Both the position numbers and the translations under genes were made by a program. 30,413 nucleotides of DNA from Clostridiales bacterium (GTDB lineage Bacteria; Bacillota_E; Sulfobacillia; Sulfobacillales; JAIMBI01). The stretch covers positions 1 through 30,413 of the forward strand of contig DAHVOH010000039.1 in the NCBI GenBank assembly GCA_027318915.1, in the 5' to 3' direction. Below the pieces are notes generated by a model, which was not told where the DNA came from, did no database searches, and worked only from the letters and a program-made list of their open reading frames with translations. Positions 1 through 8,876 of this stretch are shown here, in pieces. Numbering within the stretch: position 1 is the first letter of the stretch; the number at the start of each line of letters is the position of its first letter.

Positions 1-1
1 C

Positions 2-733
<732 letters not shown>

Positions 734-744
734 GGGAGTCGGTC

Positions 745-1149
745 ATGGCGGACTATGCGCTCAAAGTGGTGACGCCGGAAGACACCGTGTATGAGGGTCG
801 GGTGACCGAGATAATCCTGCGCGGCAGCGAGGGCGACTTGGGCGTGCTGGCCCATCACATGTCTCTGATAACCGCCGTGCGGCCCTGCGTGCTCCGCATC
901 ACCACGGCGGAGGGAGACGCCGTTCGCTACGCGTTGAGCGGCGGCTTCCTGGAGGTGAACGCCACCGAGACCGTGGTGCTGGCCGACACGGCCGAACGCC
1001 CCGAGCACATCAACCGGCAGCGGGCCGAGGAGGCGCGCCAGCGCGCGTTGGAGCGGCTGGGCCGGGCCGGCACGGACGTGGACGTGTTGCGGGCGAAAGA
1101 GGCGCTGGCTCGGGCCGAGGCGCGGCTCCGGGCCCTGGGCGATCTTTGA
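745..1149 (+). CDS. atpC: F0F1 ATP synthase subunit epsilon
   Basis: Epsilon subunit of 134 residues, part of the central stalk that couples and inhibits F1. The N-terminal beta-sandwich is recognisable (LKVVTPEDTVYEGRVTEIILRGSEGDLGVLAHH), including the GSEGDLGVLAHH signature. The C-terminal third (after about residue 88) is the Arg/Glu/Ala-rich two-helix domain. The ATG at 745 is preceded by an AGGGAG Shine-Dalgarno site in the atpD stop region, so it is the terminal gene of the atp operon and is co-transcribed with atpD. Length is normal for the family. Confidence 0.96.
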   Translation: MADYALKVVTPEDTVYEGRVTEIILRGSEGDLGVLAHHMSLITAVRPCVLRITTAEGDAVRYALSGGFLEVNATETVVLADTAERPEHINRQRAEEARQRALERLGRAGTDVDVLRAKEALARAEARLRALGDL

Positions 1150-1261
1150 TCGGCGGCCGGGCGGCACCGCCGCCTCGGCCGGCCTGAGCCGAGGTTCCGG
1201 AGACGAGGGGCCGCCGCGGCTGCTGCTGGGGCTCTCCTCGCGGGGACTGCTGCACCTGCTG

Positions 1262-2140
1262 GTGGTGTACGTCGTCTGGGGCAGCACGTACCTGGCCATT
1301 CGTCTCGCGGTGGAGGGCCCGCACGGGTTTTCGCCCTTTGTGCTGGGCACCGTGCGGATGGGGCTGGGCGGCGGGCTGTTGTGGCTGTGGACGCGCGTGC
1401 GCGGGCTGCGGGCGGTGGCGACGCCCCGGTCGCTGCTGGTCGCGATGGCGTCGGGACTCCTCATGTGGGTGGGCGGCAACGGGCTGGTCATGGTGGCGGA
1501 GCAGCATTTGGCCTCCGGCTATTCCGCTCTTCTGATGGGCACGGTGCCGCTCTGGGTCACGCTGGCGGAGTTGCCGCGCGCGCGCCGGGTCTCTCCCCTG
1601 CTGGCCGCGTCGCTGGCCGTGGGTCTATCCGGTTTGGTTCTGCTGACCGCCTCGCACCTCAGCGGTCCCCATCATCCGCTGCTGGTGCTGGCCATCGTGG
1701 CGGCCTCCATTCTGTGGGCCTTGGGCATGCTGCTCCAGCGGCGGCACCTGGCGGACGTGGATCCGCAGGTCAGTTCCGCCTGGCAGCAACTGTTTGCGGC
1801 CGGCGGCTTCCTCCTGCTGGCGGGCGTCACGCGGGCGCCATGGCCCCATCCCTCCGCCGTGGCGTTGGGCGCGGCCGCTTACCTGGTCGTGGTGGGATCC
1901 CTGTTGGCGTTCACGTCCTTCATCCTGGCCACTCGCCTCCTGCCGATGACGGTGGTGACCACCTATTCGTACGTGAACCCGCTGGTGGCGGTGGTCCTGG
2001 GGTCGTTGGTGCTGGGCGAGCCCCTGACGCGGCTGATGGTGATGGGGGGCGCGCTCTTGCTGTGCGGCGTGGTCGGCGTCATTCAAAGTCACCGCCCGCG
2101 ACCGGCCCGGGCCGGACCTGTCGCGGCGGCGGATGGGTGA
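1262..2140 (+). CDS. EamA/DMT-family permease
   Basis: Integral membrane protein of about 292 residues with roughly ten hydrophobic helices, the two tandem EamA repeats of the drug/metabolite transporter superfamily. The first repeat opens with VVWGSTYLAI. The second ends with the typical TYSYVNPLVAVVLGSLVLGEPLT. Members export amino acids, metabolites or drugs; the substrate cannot be told from sequence. The start is uncertain. The GTG at 1262 begins inside the first helix, while the frame stays open upstream into atpC with no ATG. A CTG at 1220, nine bases after GAGGGG, would give the usual short leader before the first helix. It may be a read-through passenger of the atp operon. The next gene is convergent. 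Confidence 0.85.
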   Translation: MVYVVWGSTYLAIRLAVEGPHGFSPFVLGTVRMGLGGGLLWLWTRVRGLRAVATPRSLLVAMASGLLMWVGGNGLVMVAEQHLASGYSALLMGTVPLWVTLAELPRARRVSPLLAASLAVGLSGLVLLTASHLSGPHHPLLVLAIVAASILWALGMLLQRRHLADVDPQVSSAWQQLFAAGGFLLLAGVTRAPWPHPSAVALGAAAYLVVVGSLLAFTSFILATRLLPMTVVTTYSYVNPLVAVVLGSLVLGEPLTRLMVMGGALLLCGVVGVIQSHRPRPARAGPVAAADG

Positions 2141-2187
2141 GGTGGCGGCCGTCTGGCGGGGGCGTTTCCGGACCCGGGGTGGCGCCG

Positions 2188-3615
2188 TCAGGGCGTTTCG
2201 GCGGCCGCGACCGGCAGCCGGACTTTGAAACTGGCGCCGCCTTCGGCATTGTTGTGGGCGCTGACGGTGCCGCCGTGAGCCGCCACGATGGCGGCCACGA
2301 TGGCGAGGCCCAGCCCCGCGCCGCCGTTGGCACGAGACCGAGACGAGTCGGCTCGGTAGAAGCGCTCAAACACCCGTTCCTGCGCTTCGAGGGAGAGCCC
2401 CGGTCCGTTGTCGGCCACCTCAACGACGGCCCATCCGTCCTCCTCGGTGACGCGAAGGCGCACGCGGGTGCCCTCCGGCGTGTGGGCGCGCACATTGGCC
2501 AGCAGATTGTCCAGCACTTGGCGGAGGCGGCCCGCGTCGCCCAGCACTTCCACCGGCCGGCGAGCTTCCAACTCCACCGGCCATGCCGGGCCCACCGTCC
2601 GGGCCGTGGCCAGCGCCTCGGCGGCCAGACCCACCAGTTCCACCGGCTCCCGCTCCAAGGGCCGGCCCTCGTCCAGATGGGCCAGCAGGAGGAGATCCTC
2701 GACCAAGCGAGCCATCCGGGCCGTCTCGCCCCGTATCCCGGCGAGAACCCGGGCCAGGTCCTCCGGACGCCGGCTGGCCCCGCGGTCAAACAGTTCGGCG
2801 TACGCCGCCACGGCGGCGACCGGGGTCCGCAGCTCATGGGAGGCGTCGGCCACGAAGCGCCGCAATTGCTCTTCGGATCGCCGCAGTTGAGCCTCGGTCG
2901 CGTCGCGGCGCGCGAAGGCATCCTGGATCCGGTCCAGCATGACGTTGAAGTGGCGCGCCAGGCGTCCCAGTTCGGTGGCCTGGTTGCCTTCCGGCACCCG
3001 CTGCTCCAGGTGGCCGGCGGCAATCGCGGTGGTGGTGCGCTCCATCGTGGCCAGGGGTCTAAGACCTACTTCCACCAGGCCCCAACCGAGACCAATCGCG
3101 CCCGCCAGCGCCAGCGCCGCTACCACGAGTTCCACCAGCAGCAGGAAGCGGAGAGTGGCCGTCGCCTGGGTGAGGGGGGCGGCCAGGACCAACAGGGCGC
3201 CGCCCACCAGCGAGGAGATCTGGACGCGAAAGGCGGGCCCGCCGGGTTGGCGCGCCGCCGCCGTGAAGCGCACGCCGGATCCGGGCACCGATGACTTCAG
3301 GGTAATGCGCGCCGGCAGATCCGGGCTGTACGCCTGACCGCCGGGACTGGCCGCGTCGAAGATGATGATGGGGGCGCCGTTCTGGCCCACCACCTCGACA
3401 AACATGCCGGGGGCAAAGCGACCCACTTCGAGCGGGCTCGGCAAGTCGCCGTTGTCCAGCATATTGGTGAGCGGCCCCTGCGCGGAGGCCAGCGTGGCGT
3501 CCACTTGAGCATAAAGGCTCGAGCGGAGAGCGGAATAGGTCACGCCGCCGGTGACCACCAGGGCCATCAGCACCACCACAGCGACGGCCAGCAGAAGGCG
3601 GACTCTCAGCGACAC
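2188..3615 (-). CDS. Two-component sensor histidine kinase
   Basis: Sensor kinase of 475 residues. It has a first membrane helix (about 7-29), an extracytoplasmic sensor of about 125 residues, a second helix (about 155-180), HAMP (about 178-235), a HisKA domain with phospho-acceptor His260 in DASHELRTP, and a HATPase domain. The HATPase shows the N box (DNLLANVRAH), G1 (DNGPG), F box (FERFYRAD) and G2 (GAGLGLAI). The GTG start directly follows the TAA of the response regulator gene, so the pair is one translationally coupled operon. The HtrA gene divergent from this operon suggests an envelope or secretion-stress signal, as in B. subtilis CssRS; that link is inference. No residue needed for kinase activity appears to be missing. 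Confidence 0.93.
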   Translation of the reverse strand: MSLRVRLLLAVAVVVLMALVVTGGVTYSALRSSLYAQVDATLASAQGPLTNMLDNGDLPSPLEVGRFAPGMFVEVVGQNGAPIIIFDAASPGGQAYSPDLPARITLKSSVPGSGVRFTAAARQPGGPAFRVQISSLVGGALLVLAAPLTQATATLRFLLLVELVVAALALAGAIGLGWGLVEVGLRPLATMERTTTAIAAGHLEQRVPEGNQATELGRLARHFNVMLDRIQDAFARRDATEAQLRRSEEQLRRFVADASHELRTPVAAVAAYAELFDRGASRRPEDLARVLAGIRGETARMARLVEDLLLLAHLDEGRPLEREPVELVGLAAEALATARTVGPAWPVELEARRPVEVLGDAGRLRQVLDNLLANVRAHTPEGTRVRLRVTEEDGWAVVEVADNGPGLSLEAQERVFERFYRADSSRSRANGGAGLGLAIVAAIVAAHGGTVSAHNNAEGGASFKVRLPVAAAETP

Positions 3616-4314
3616 TTACGGCTCGCCTTCGGGCTCCCGGAGGCGGTAGCCGACCAAGCGGACGGTCTGGATCAACGGGGGACCCAGCCGGTCCAGCTTC
3701 TTGCGCAGATAGCTCACGTAGGTTTCCACAATGCTCGGGTCGCCACCGAAGTCGTAGTGCCAGACGTGATCGACGATCTGCGCTTTGGATAGCACCCGGC
3801 GGGGATTTTGGAGAAAAAACCGCAGCAGCGCGAACTCCGTGGCGGAAAGATGGACCGGCTGACCCGCTCGCCACACTTCGTGGGTGTCTTCGTCCAGCAC
3901 CACGTCGGCGAAGCGGAGACGGGCGCCGTCGTCCCCGTCATTACCCGTTCGTCTCAGAATGGCGCGAACGCGCGCCACCACTTCGGCCAAGGCAAACGGC
4001 TTGGTAACGTAGTCGTCACCGCCCACCGTGAGGCCCGCAATCTTGTCTTCCAGAGCGTCGCGCGCCGTCAAAAAGAGAACCGGGGTGCGCACCCCGTCGG
4101 CGCGCAGGCGCCGGGTGACCTCCAGCCCGTCCATGTCGGGCAGCATGATGTCGAGCACGATAAGGTCGGGAGGCGCTTCCTGGGCCGCTGTCAGCGCCGC
4201 GCGGCCGGTGCGCGCCTCGCGGACGGAGAAGCCCTCATAGCGCAGCGTGGTGGCGACGGCATCCACGATCGACGCCTCATCATCCACCACCAGCACGTCC
4301 GGATGTCCGTTCAT
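3616..4314 (-). CDS. OmpR/PhoB-family response regulator
   Basis: DNA-binding regulator of 232 residues, partner of the kinase next to it. Receiver domain: acidic pocket VVDDE at 9-13, phospho-acceptor Asp55 in VLDIMLPDMDG, Thr83 in FLTARD, Lys105 in VTKPF. The C-terminal winged helix runs from about 140 to the end (LSATEFALLRFF, then VETYVSYLRKKLD and a beta-hairpin ending VGYRLR). The frame is open further upstream, but the ATG at 4314 gives the standard N-terminus (MNGHPDVLVVDDE) and has an AGAGGA site upstream, so I chose it. Likely targets are its own promoter and the divergent htrA, which share the 290-base spacer containing repeats. Confidence 0.94.
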   Translation of the reverse strand: MNGHPDVLVVDDEASIVDAVATTLRYEGFSVREARTGRAALTAAQEAPPDLIVLDIMLPDMDGLEVTRRLRADGVRTPVLFLTARDALEDKIAGLTVGGDDYVTKPFALAEVVARVRAILRRTGNDGDDGARLRFADVVLDEDTHEVWRAGQPVHLSATEFALLRFFLQNPRRVLSKAQIVDHVWHYDFGGDPSIVETYVSYLRKKLDRLGPPLIQTVRLVGYRLREPEGEP

Positions 4315-4404
4315 GTCCGCTGTCCTCTCTGTTGCTGATAAGGCGCCGGCACCGAACGCGGAGGTCTGGGTGCCCACACGATCGCCCGTCTTCTCTACGT
4401 TATC

Positions 4405-4436
4405 AAAGCATTCCTGAACGGCGGCTGAAAGCATTC
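4405..4436. repeat. Pair of 9-bp direct repeats in divergent spacer
   Basis: AAAGCATTC occurs at 4405-4413 and again at 4428-4436, 23 bases apart start to start, about two helical turns. OmpR-type regulators usually bind direct repeats on one helix face, and these lie just upstream of the regulator gene. They are therefore a reasonable but unproven operator for the two-component system. Confidence 0.4.
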
Positions 4437-4508
4437 GGGGTGCCGGCTGGGGAGTGCCTGTGAAATGCGGGTCGGATGGGGCCGGACCTCGCCGGCCGGC
4501 GACCGCGT

Positions 4509-4537
4509 GCGGGCATCGGACGATGCATCGTGCCCGC
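4509..4537. promoter_or_regulatory. Nested palindrome between response regulator and htrA
   Basis: The arms GCGGGCA (4509-4515) and TGCCCGC (4531-4537) are perfectly complementary. Inside them is a perfect 12-base palindrome ACGATGCATCGT (4520-4531) that overlaps the right arm. The element sits about 70-95 bases before the htrA start. It could be an operator or an RNA hairpin in the htrA leader. It is not followed by a T-run, so it is not an intrinsic terminator. Confidence 0.45.
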
Positions 4538-4605
4538 AATCATTAAGGCGACATTCATACATCGAACGGTCAAGAGAGGTAGGATGGAACAAAGAAGGGA
4601 TGGCG

Positions 4606-5904
4606 ATGTACGACCCGAATGACGAACGTCCGCCGACACCGCTCCCCAACCAGGGCGACGGCGATGTGGCCGGACCGCGCGACGGACCGCAACCAGCCAT
4701 GGGATCCGATGACCTCCACCCGTCCACCGGGGCGTGGGCGGCCGTGACGCTGCCTCCACGGCGGCGACGCGGCGGCCATGGCGGCGGCCGTTGGAGCCGG
4801 CGCGCCGGGCGCCTGCTGCTGTTCATCATCGTGCCGGCGGCTATCGGGGTGGGGGCGGCGGTGGCCTACCATGACTTTCACCAACCGACCATTGCCGTGG
4901 CGCGACCGGCCAGCCCCCAGCAGCTGCAGGCGCTCCCGGCCGGCAAGTTGAACGCGTCCGCGCTGGCCAGCCGGGTCGAGCCGGCGGTGGTGGACATCAC
5001 GGTCAGCCTGGCGGCGGGTCAAGGGTCGGCGGCCGGGACCGGCATGATTCTCACCTCCTCGGGCGAGGTGCTGACCAACAATCACGTGGTGGACGGCGCC
5101 TCGATTATTCAGGTCAAGATTCACGGCCGGGCGGGAGTGTACAACGCGCGGGTGCTGGGCGTGGATCCCACCAAGGACGTGGCGCTGCTGCAGCTGGAAG
5201 GTGTTTCCGGACTACCGACGGTGACGCTGGCGGGATCGGCGCCGTACGTGGGGGAATCGGTGGTGGCCATCGGCAATGCGCTGGACCTGAAGGGCCCGCC
5301 CACCGTCACGGAAGGCACCGTCACGGCGCTGAACCGGGCCATCACCGCCACTGACGACTTCGGTGGCAACAGCGAGCATTTGGTGGGGATGATGCAGACC
5401 GACGCGGCGCTGGCTCCCGGCGACTCCGGCGGACCGCTCATCAATGCGCTGGGTCAGGTGGTGGGGATGGATACGGCCGCGTATGCGGGTTCGCCCACCC
5501 CGTCATTTTCTGACGTCGGGTTTGCCATTCCCATCGCCACGGCACTGCAGATCGTGGAGCAGATTCAGGCCGGCGACAGCAGCCCCACCGTGCTGATTGG
5601 GGCCCGGCCCATGATGGGGGTGGAAGTGATTGATCCGAGCGTCGCGGGTCCTGCTTTCCATCCGGCCGTGCAGTCTGGGGCCCTGGTGGTGAAAGTGGTG
5701 GCCGGCAGCCCGGCGGCGGCCGCCGGGTTGGTGCCCAATGACGTCATCGTGGGATTCGACGGCCAGACGGTCACCTCCGTCGAGCAGTTGAGTCACATGG
5801 AGCAGCGATTTGTGCCGGGCGACAGCGTCACGGTGACGTGGGTCACGGCTTCGGGCAAGAAGATGACCGCACGGGTCCGGCTGGTGCCGGGGCCGGCCGT
5901 TTAG
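4606..5904 (+). CDS. htrA: Membrane-anchored HtrA/DegP-like serine protease with PDZ domain
   Basis: Envelope quality-control protease of 432 residues. A cytoplasmic, Pro/Gly/Arg-rich N-terminus of about 67 residues is followed by one membrane helix (about 68-88). The trypsin-like domain has the triad His160 (LTNNHVVDG), Asp191 (PTKDVALLQL) and Ser274 (PGDSGGPL). One PDZ domain follows (about 335-430; SPAAAAGLVPNDVIVGFDG). The frame extends further upstream, but ATG 4606 lies six bases after AAGGG and gives the expected topology; ATG 4600 abuts the same site. The divergent two-component operon suggests stress regulation, as for B. subtilis htrA under CssRS. It ends with TAG, showing that TAG is a normal stop here. 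Confidence 0.93.
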   Translation: MYDPNDERPPTPLPNQGDGDVAGPRDGPQPAMGSDDLHPSTGAWAAVTLPPRRRRGGHGGGRWSRRAGRLLLFIIVPAAIGVGAAVAYHDFHQPTIAVARPASPQQLQALPAGKLNASALASRVEPAVVDITVSLAAGQGSAAGTGMILTSSGEVLTNNHVVDGASIIQVKIHGRAGVYNARVLGVDPTKDVALLQLEGVSGLPTVTLAGSAPYVGESVVAIGNALDLKGPPTVTEGTVTALNRAITATDDFGGNSEHLVGMMQTDAALAPGDSGGPLINALGQVVGMDTAAYAGSPTPSFSDVGFAIPIATALQIVEQIQAGDSSPTVLIGARPMMGVEVIDPSVAGPAFHPAVQSGALVVKVVAGSPAAAAGLVPNDVIVGFDGQTVTSVEQLSHMEQRFVPGDSVTVTWVTASGKKMTARVRLVPGPAV

Positions 5905-5936
5905 GGCAAAGAGACCCGGACGGGCCAGACCTCCGG

Positions 5937-5965
5937 TTGACCGCGCCGTGCGCTCATAGTACAAT
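5937..5965 (+). promoter_or_regulatory. Sigma-A type promoter for SAM riboswitch/mtn unit
   Basis: TTGACC at 5937-5942 and TACAAT at 5960-5965, separated by 17 bases, each one mismatch from consensus. It lies about 24 bases before the riboswitch P1 stem and 32 bases after the htrA stop. Confidence 0.8.
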
Positions 5966-5988
5966 CGCGCCAATTTCATATGCGGCTA

Positions 5989-6091
5989 TCCTTATCAAGA
6001 CAGGCAGAGGGGTCGGCCCGATGAAGCCTGGGCAACCGGCGCATGCGCGTGCGGTGCCAATTCCGACGGTCTTGGGACCGAAAGATGAGGA
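5989..6091 (+). promoter_or_regulatory. SAM-I (S-box) riboswitch aptamer
   Basis: This leader contains the conserved S-box core in order: P1 5' strand TCCTTATC (5989-5996), AGAGGGG, GGCCCGATGAAGCC, GGCAACC, then GGTGCCAATTCC, and the P1 3' strand GATGAGGA (6084-6091, with G-U pairs). S-box RNAs bind S-adenosylmethionine and terminate transcription when it is abundant. The bases GGAGGA at 6089-6094 can pair with TCCTCC at 6116-6121 inside the terminator stem. This gives the expected mutually exclusive antiterminator. It controls the MtnW-like and MtnE-like genes. Confidence 0.95.
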
Positions 6092-6110
6092 GGAACCTGC
6101 GCCCATGTGC

Positions 6111-6133
6111 AACGGTCCTCCGGGACCGTTTTT
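6111..6133 (+). terminator. Riboswitch-controlled intrinsic terminator
   Basis: AACGGTCC (6111-6118), loop TCCG, GGACCGTT (6123-6130), then a run of five T starting inside the stem. It is the expression platform of the SAM-I riboswitch. Confidence 0.9.
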
Positions 6134-6159
6134 CTTACGGGGGAAATGGAGTGGGGGTC

Positions 6160-7326
6160 GTGGAAGAGCACATTGTCGCCACCTATGAGGCGCCTTTCAC
6201 AGAGCGTGGCCCGTTGCGCCCCCCGCGGATCGGCGCGCGGGGAGCCTTGACGGACGGACCGGCTGGGAGGCGGCCTCACGAGGACGGGAATCGGGGCTGT
6301 GTGGTGGACGTCGCCGAAGATGGTCCGAGGCTGACGGTCCGGGTGGCTTACTCGGCCGACGGTCTGGCCCCGCAACTGTCCACGCTGTTGGCGGTGGTGG
6401 CGCCGGACGGCGTGTCCGACGGCCACCTGCGGCTGGTGGGGCTGGACCTGCCGGTCCGCTGGCGGCAGGCGTTGGGCGGCCCCCAGTATGGCGTGGGGGG
6501 AATCCGCCGGCGTCTGGCAGTGCATGATCGCCCGGTATTGCTGTCTACCCTGGCCAACGAGAACGGGCAGGGCGGTGCGAACTGGAAAACAGCGCTGGCC
6601 GAACAGTGGACGGCGGGGGCGGACATCGTCCAAGACCGGGAGAGCTTCTGCGCCGATGACCAGGGAGCCGCCGCGTGGCGCGCCGAGACGGCGCGGGAAC
6701 TGGCCGACCGCCTGGCCGCGGACGTGGGACGCCGACCGCTGTACGTCGTCAACCTGACGGCGGCCGGTCCCGCCTTGGTGGACCAGGCGGGGCGCCTCAC
6801 TGAGCGGGGAGCGGAGGCGTTTCTCATCGCGCCCTACCGGGTGGGCTTGGATGTGCTCGGCGAAGTGGCCCGGCTGCCCTCTCGTCCCCTCATCTTCGCT
6901 CAGCCGGCCTTGTCCCCGACGGACGTCGGGTCGTCTCGAGGCGCACTGGCCGATCGCGTGCTACTGGGTTTCCTCATCCGGGCGGCTGGGGCGGATGTCG
7001 GGATGTACCCGTCATCGCCGGGAGGGAACGCCGGAATCGGCGACGAGGCCGTCGCCGTGGCCCGGGCGCTCACGGACCCGGGCCCGTGGCGAGCCACCGC
7101 CCCCGCCCCCTCCACCGGCGTCCATCCGGGCATCATCCCGCAGTGGGTGCGAGAGTTTGGACCCGACGTGGTCATCAATGCGGACGGCGCTGTCCACGGC
7201 CATCCGTCCGGTGCCCGGGCGGGAACCCTGGCGTTTCGCCAAGCGCTGGATCGGTTTTTGGGGCGGGGCGGTCCCGTGCCCGATGAGCTGGCGCGGGCGT
7301 TGGCCCGGTGGGGTGGCGCGGCCTGA
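6160..7326 (+). CDS. RuBisCO-like protein, MtnW type, active site degenerate
   Basis: RuBisCO-like protein of 388 residues, closest by eye to MtnW (2,3-diketo-5-methylthiopentyl-1-phosphate enolase) of methionine salvage. Family blocks present: RLVGLDLP, GPQYGVGGIRRRL, RPLYVVNLT, ADVGMYPSS, PSTGVHPG, VINADGAVHGHPSGARAG. Compared with MtnW as I know it, key residues are changed. The FK(G)VIG lysine aligns with Ala132. The carbamylated lysine and metal ligands of KDDE read QDRE (158-161). The AHPA histidine is Gln248, and the FGKLS lysine is absent. Standard enolase chemistry is therefore unlikely. Start: GTG 6160 lies eight bases after GGAG; GTG 6151 is an alternative. It lies first in a SAM-riboswitch unit with the MtnE-like gene. 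A regulatory or new catalytic role is possible. Confidence 0.85.
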   Translation: MEEHIVATYEAPFTERGPLRPPRIGARGALTDGPAGRRPHEDGNRGCVVDVAEDGPRLTVRVAYSADGLAPQLSTLLAVVAPDGVSDGHLRLVGLDLPVRWRQALGGPQYGVGGIRRRLAVHDRPVLLSTLANENGQGGANWKTALAEQWTAGADIVQDRESFCADDQGAAAWRAETARELADRLAADVGRRPLYVVNLTAAGPALVDQAGRLTERGAEAFLIAPYRVGLDVLGEVARLPSRPLIFAQPALSPTDVGSSRGALADRVLLGFLIRAAGADVGMYPSSPGGNAGIGDEAVAVARALTDPGPWRATAPAPSTGVHPGIIPQWVREFGPDVVINADGAVHGHPSGARAGTLAFRQALDRFLGRGGPVPDELARALARWGGAA

Positions 7327-7421
7327 CCGAGCCCGAGTGAGGTGGCGCGGTGGCGTACGGTCTGGACGGGTCGGGGCGCCGCCGATCCCCATCCATCACC
7401 CATACAGGGGGAGGAACCGAG

Positions 7422-8612
7422 GTGTCCGAATTTGTTCCCGCTCGCCGGCTGGATCGGTTGCCCGATCAGTTTTTCGCCGAGTTGGTGGCGCGCACCGAGG
7501 CCCGCCGGGCGGCGGGGCATGACGTCATCAACCTGGGTCAGGGCAATCCCATAGACGCGACGCCCGACTTCATTGTGGACCGGTTGGCGACTGCGGCGGC
7601 CGATCCGCGCTATCATCACTACATCCCTTTCAGTGGCCTGCTGGCCCTGAAGGAGGCGGGCGCCCGCTGGTGGTTCACGCACCATGGCGTCAGGCTCGAC
7701 CCCGGCCGCGACATTGCGGTCACCATCGGCATCAAAGTGGCGCTGGCGGAGCTGGCCCTAGTCGTGCTGAACCCCCATGAAGTGGCCCTGGTGCCGAATC
7801 CCGGCTATCCCGACTATCGGAGCGGCATTGCGCTGGCCGGTGCCCGCCCGCACAGTCTGGTGTTGGACGCGTCCCGCGGGTTTCAGCCGGACTTTTCCGG
7901 CCTGGCGCCCGACGCGCGGCTGGTGTTTCTCAACTATCCGCACAATCCCACCGGCCGTCTGGCGGCCGCGGGCGTCTTTCGGGAGGCGGTGGCCTACGGC
8001 TCCCGGACCGGCGCCGTCATTGTGCACGATCTCGCGTACGGCGACGTGGTGTTCGACGGGCGGAGCGCCCCGTCGTTTTTGGCCACGCCGGGGGCCAAGG
8101 AGGTCGGGGTGGAGTGCCTTTCGTTTTCGAAGTCCTACAGCATGGCCGGTTGGCGCATAGGCCTCGTGGCTGGTCATCCTGAGGTCATTCGCCAGTTGGA
8201 AGTCCTGCAGGACCATCTGCATTGCAGCCAATTTGGCGCCATCCAGGAGGCGGCGATCGCCGCTCTGGATTCTCCCGCCGCGGTCACGGCGGCCGTCGCC
8301 GCGCGCTACCAGGCGCGACGGGACGTGCTGATTGACGGTCTGGCCGCGGCGGGATGGCAGGTTCCGGCGCCGGAGGGCGGCATCTTCTGCTGGGCACCCG
8401 TTCCTCAGGGCGGCGACGGCGCGTCGTTGGCCAACTTTCTCTTGGAGACGTGCGACGTGATGGTGGCGCCGGGGGCCGGGTTCGGATCCGAAGGGCGCCG
8501 GTTCGTGCGCTTCTCGCTCACGGCCGACAGCGAGCGGCTCCAAGAGGCGGCCCGTCGCATAGGCAAGAGGCTCCCGGACTTTCAGAGCGCGCCGCCGCCC
8601 CCGTCTTCTTGA
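7422..8612 (+). CDS. mtnE: PLP-dependent aminotransferase, MtnE (YkrV) type
   Basis: Class I/II aminotransferase of 396 residues. It most resembles MtnE, which transaminates 2-keto-4-methylthiobutyrate to methionine in the last step of methionine salvage. Visible features: RLDRLPDQFF start, DVINLGQGNP, YPHNPTG (about 172-178), HDLAYGD, the PLP lysine Lys237 in SFSKSYSMAGWRIG, and QDHLHCSQFGAIQEAA, which is typical of the YkrV group. The GTG at 7422 has GGGGGAGGA six bases upstream; an in-frame GTG at 7350 would add an unlikely Ser/Arg-rich leader. It follows the MtnW-like gene by 95 bases under the same SAM-I riboswitch. A 7-bp hairpin (8599-8617) straddles the stop but lacks a T-run. Confidence 0.9.
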   Translation: MSEFVPARRLDRLPDQFFAELVARTEARRAAGHDVINLGQGNPIDATPDFIVDRLATAAADPRYHHYIPFSGLLALKEAGARWWFTHHGVRLDPGRDIAVTIGIKVALAELALVVLNPHEVALVPNPGYPDYRSGIALAGARPHSLVLDASRGFQPDFSGLAPDARLVFLNYPHNPTGRLAAAGVFREAVAYGSRTGAVIVHDLAYGDVVFDGRSAPSFLATPGAKEVGVECLSFSKSYSMAGWRIGLVAGHPEVIRQLEVLQDHLHCSQFGAIQEAAIAALDSPAAVTAAVAARYQARRDVLIDGLAAAGWQVPAPEGGIFCWAPVPQGGDGASLANFLLETCDVMVAPGAGFGSEGRRFVRFSLTADSERLQEAARRIGKRLPDFQSAPPPPSS

Positions 8613-8693
8613 CGGGGACGGTGGAACGCTCGGGGAATACGAGGCGCGGGCCGGGGACATCGCGGAGAACGCCGGGCCGGGGACCCGGCATGC

Positions 8694-8876
8694 TCAGCGA
8701 TTGTGATCCTTAGCCTTTGTCTGTGGGTCGGCGCCCGGCGGCCTTGCCTCATCCCGATAGCCCAGGTCGTGTTTTCGATTCTCCCGCTCCAGCGCATAGC
8801 CCTTTTGGATGAGCCAGAACGTGGCGACGAGGCCGGCCAGTCCGATGAGAGCAATCACCCAGAGGAATGGACTCAA
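8694..8876 (-). CDS. Small single-helix membrane protein, unknown
   Basis: Hypothetical protein of 60 residues. One hydrophobic helix (about 3-24, FLWVIALIGLAGLVATFWLI) is followed by a highly charged hydrophilic tail. The TTG start at 8876 is chosen because AGGAAG lies five bases upstream. The same frame is open up to a GTG at 9014, but that extension is Pro/Gly/Arg-rich and unlike protein. I do not recognise a family. It lies on the minus strand, convergent with the mtn unit, and may be served by the minus-strand promoter at 9407-9435. The clear helix-plus-tail composition argues that it is real, but no homologue can be checked here. Confidence 0.45.
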   Translation of the reverse strand: MSPFLWVIALIGLAGLVATFWLIQKGYALERENRKHDLGYRDEARPPGADPQTKAKDHNR

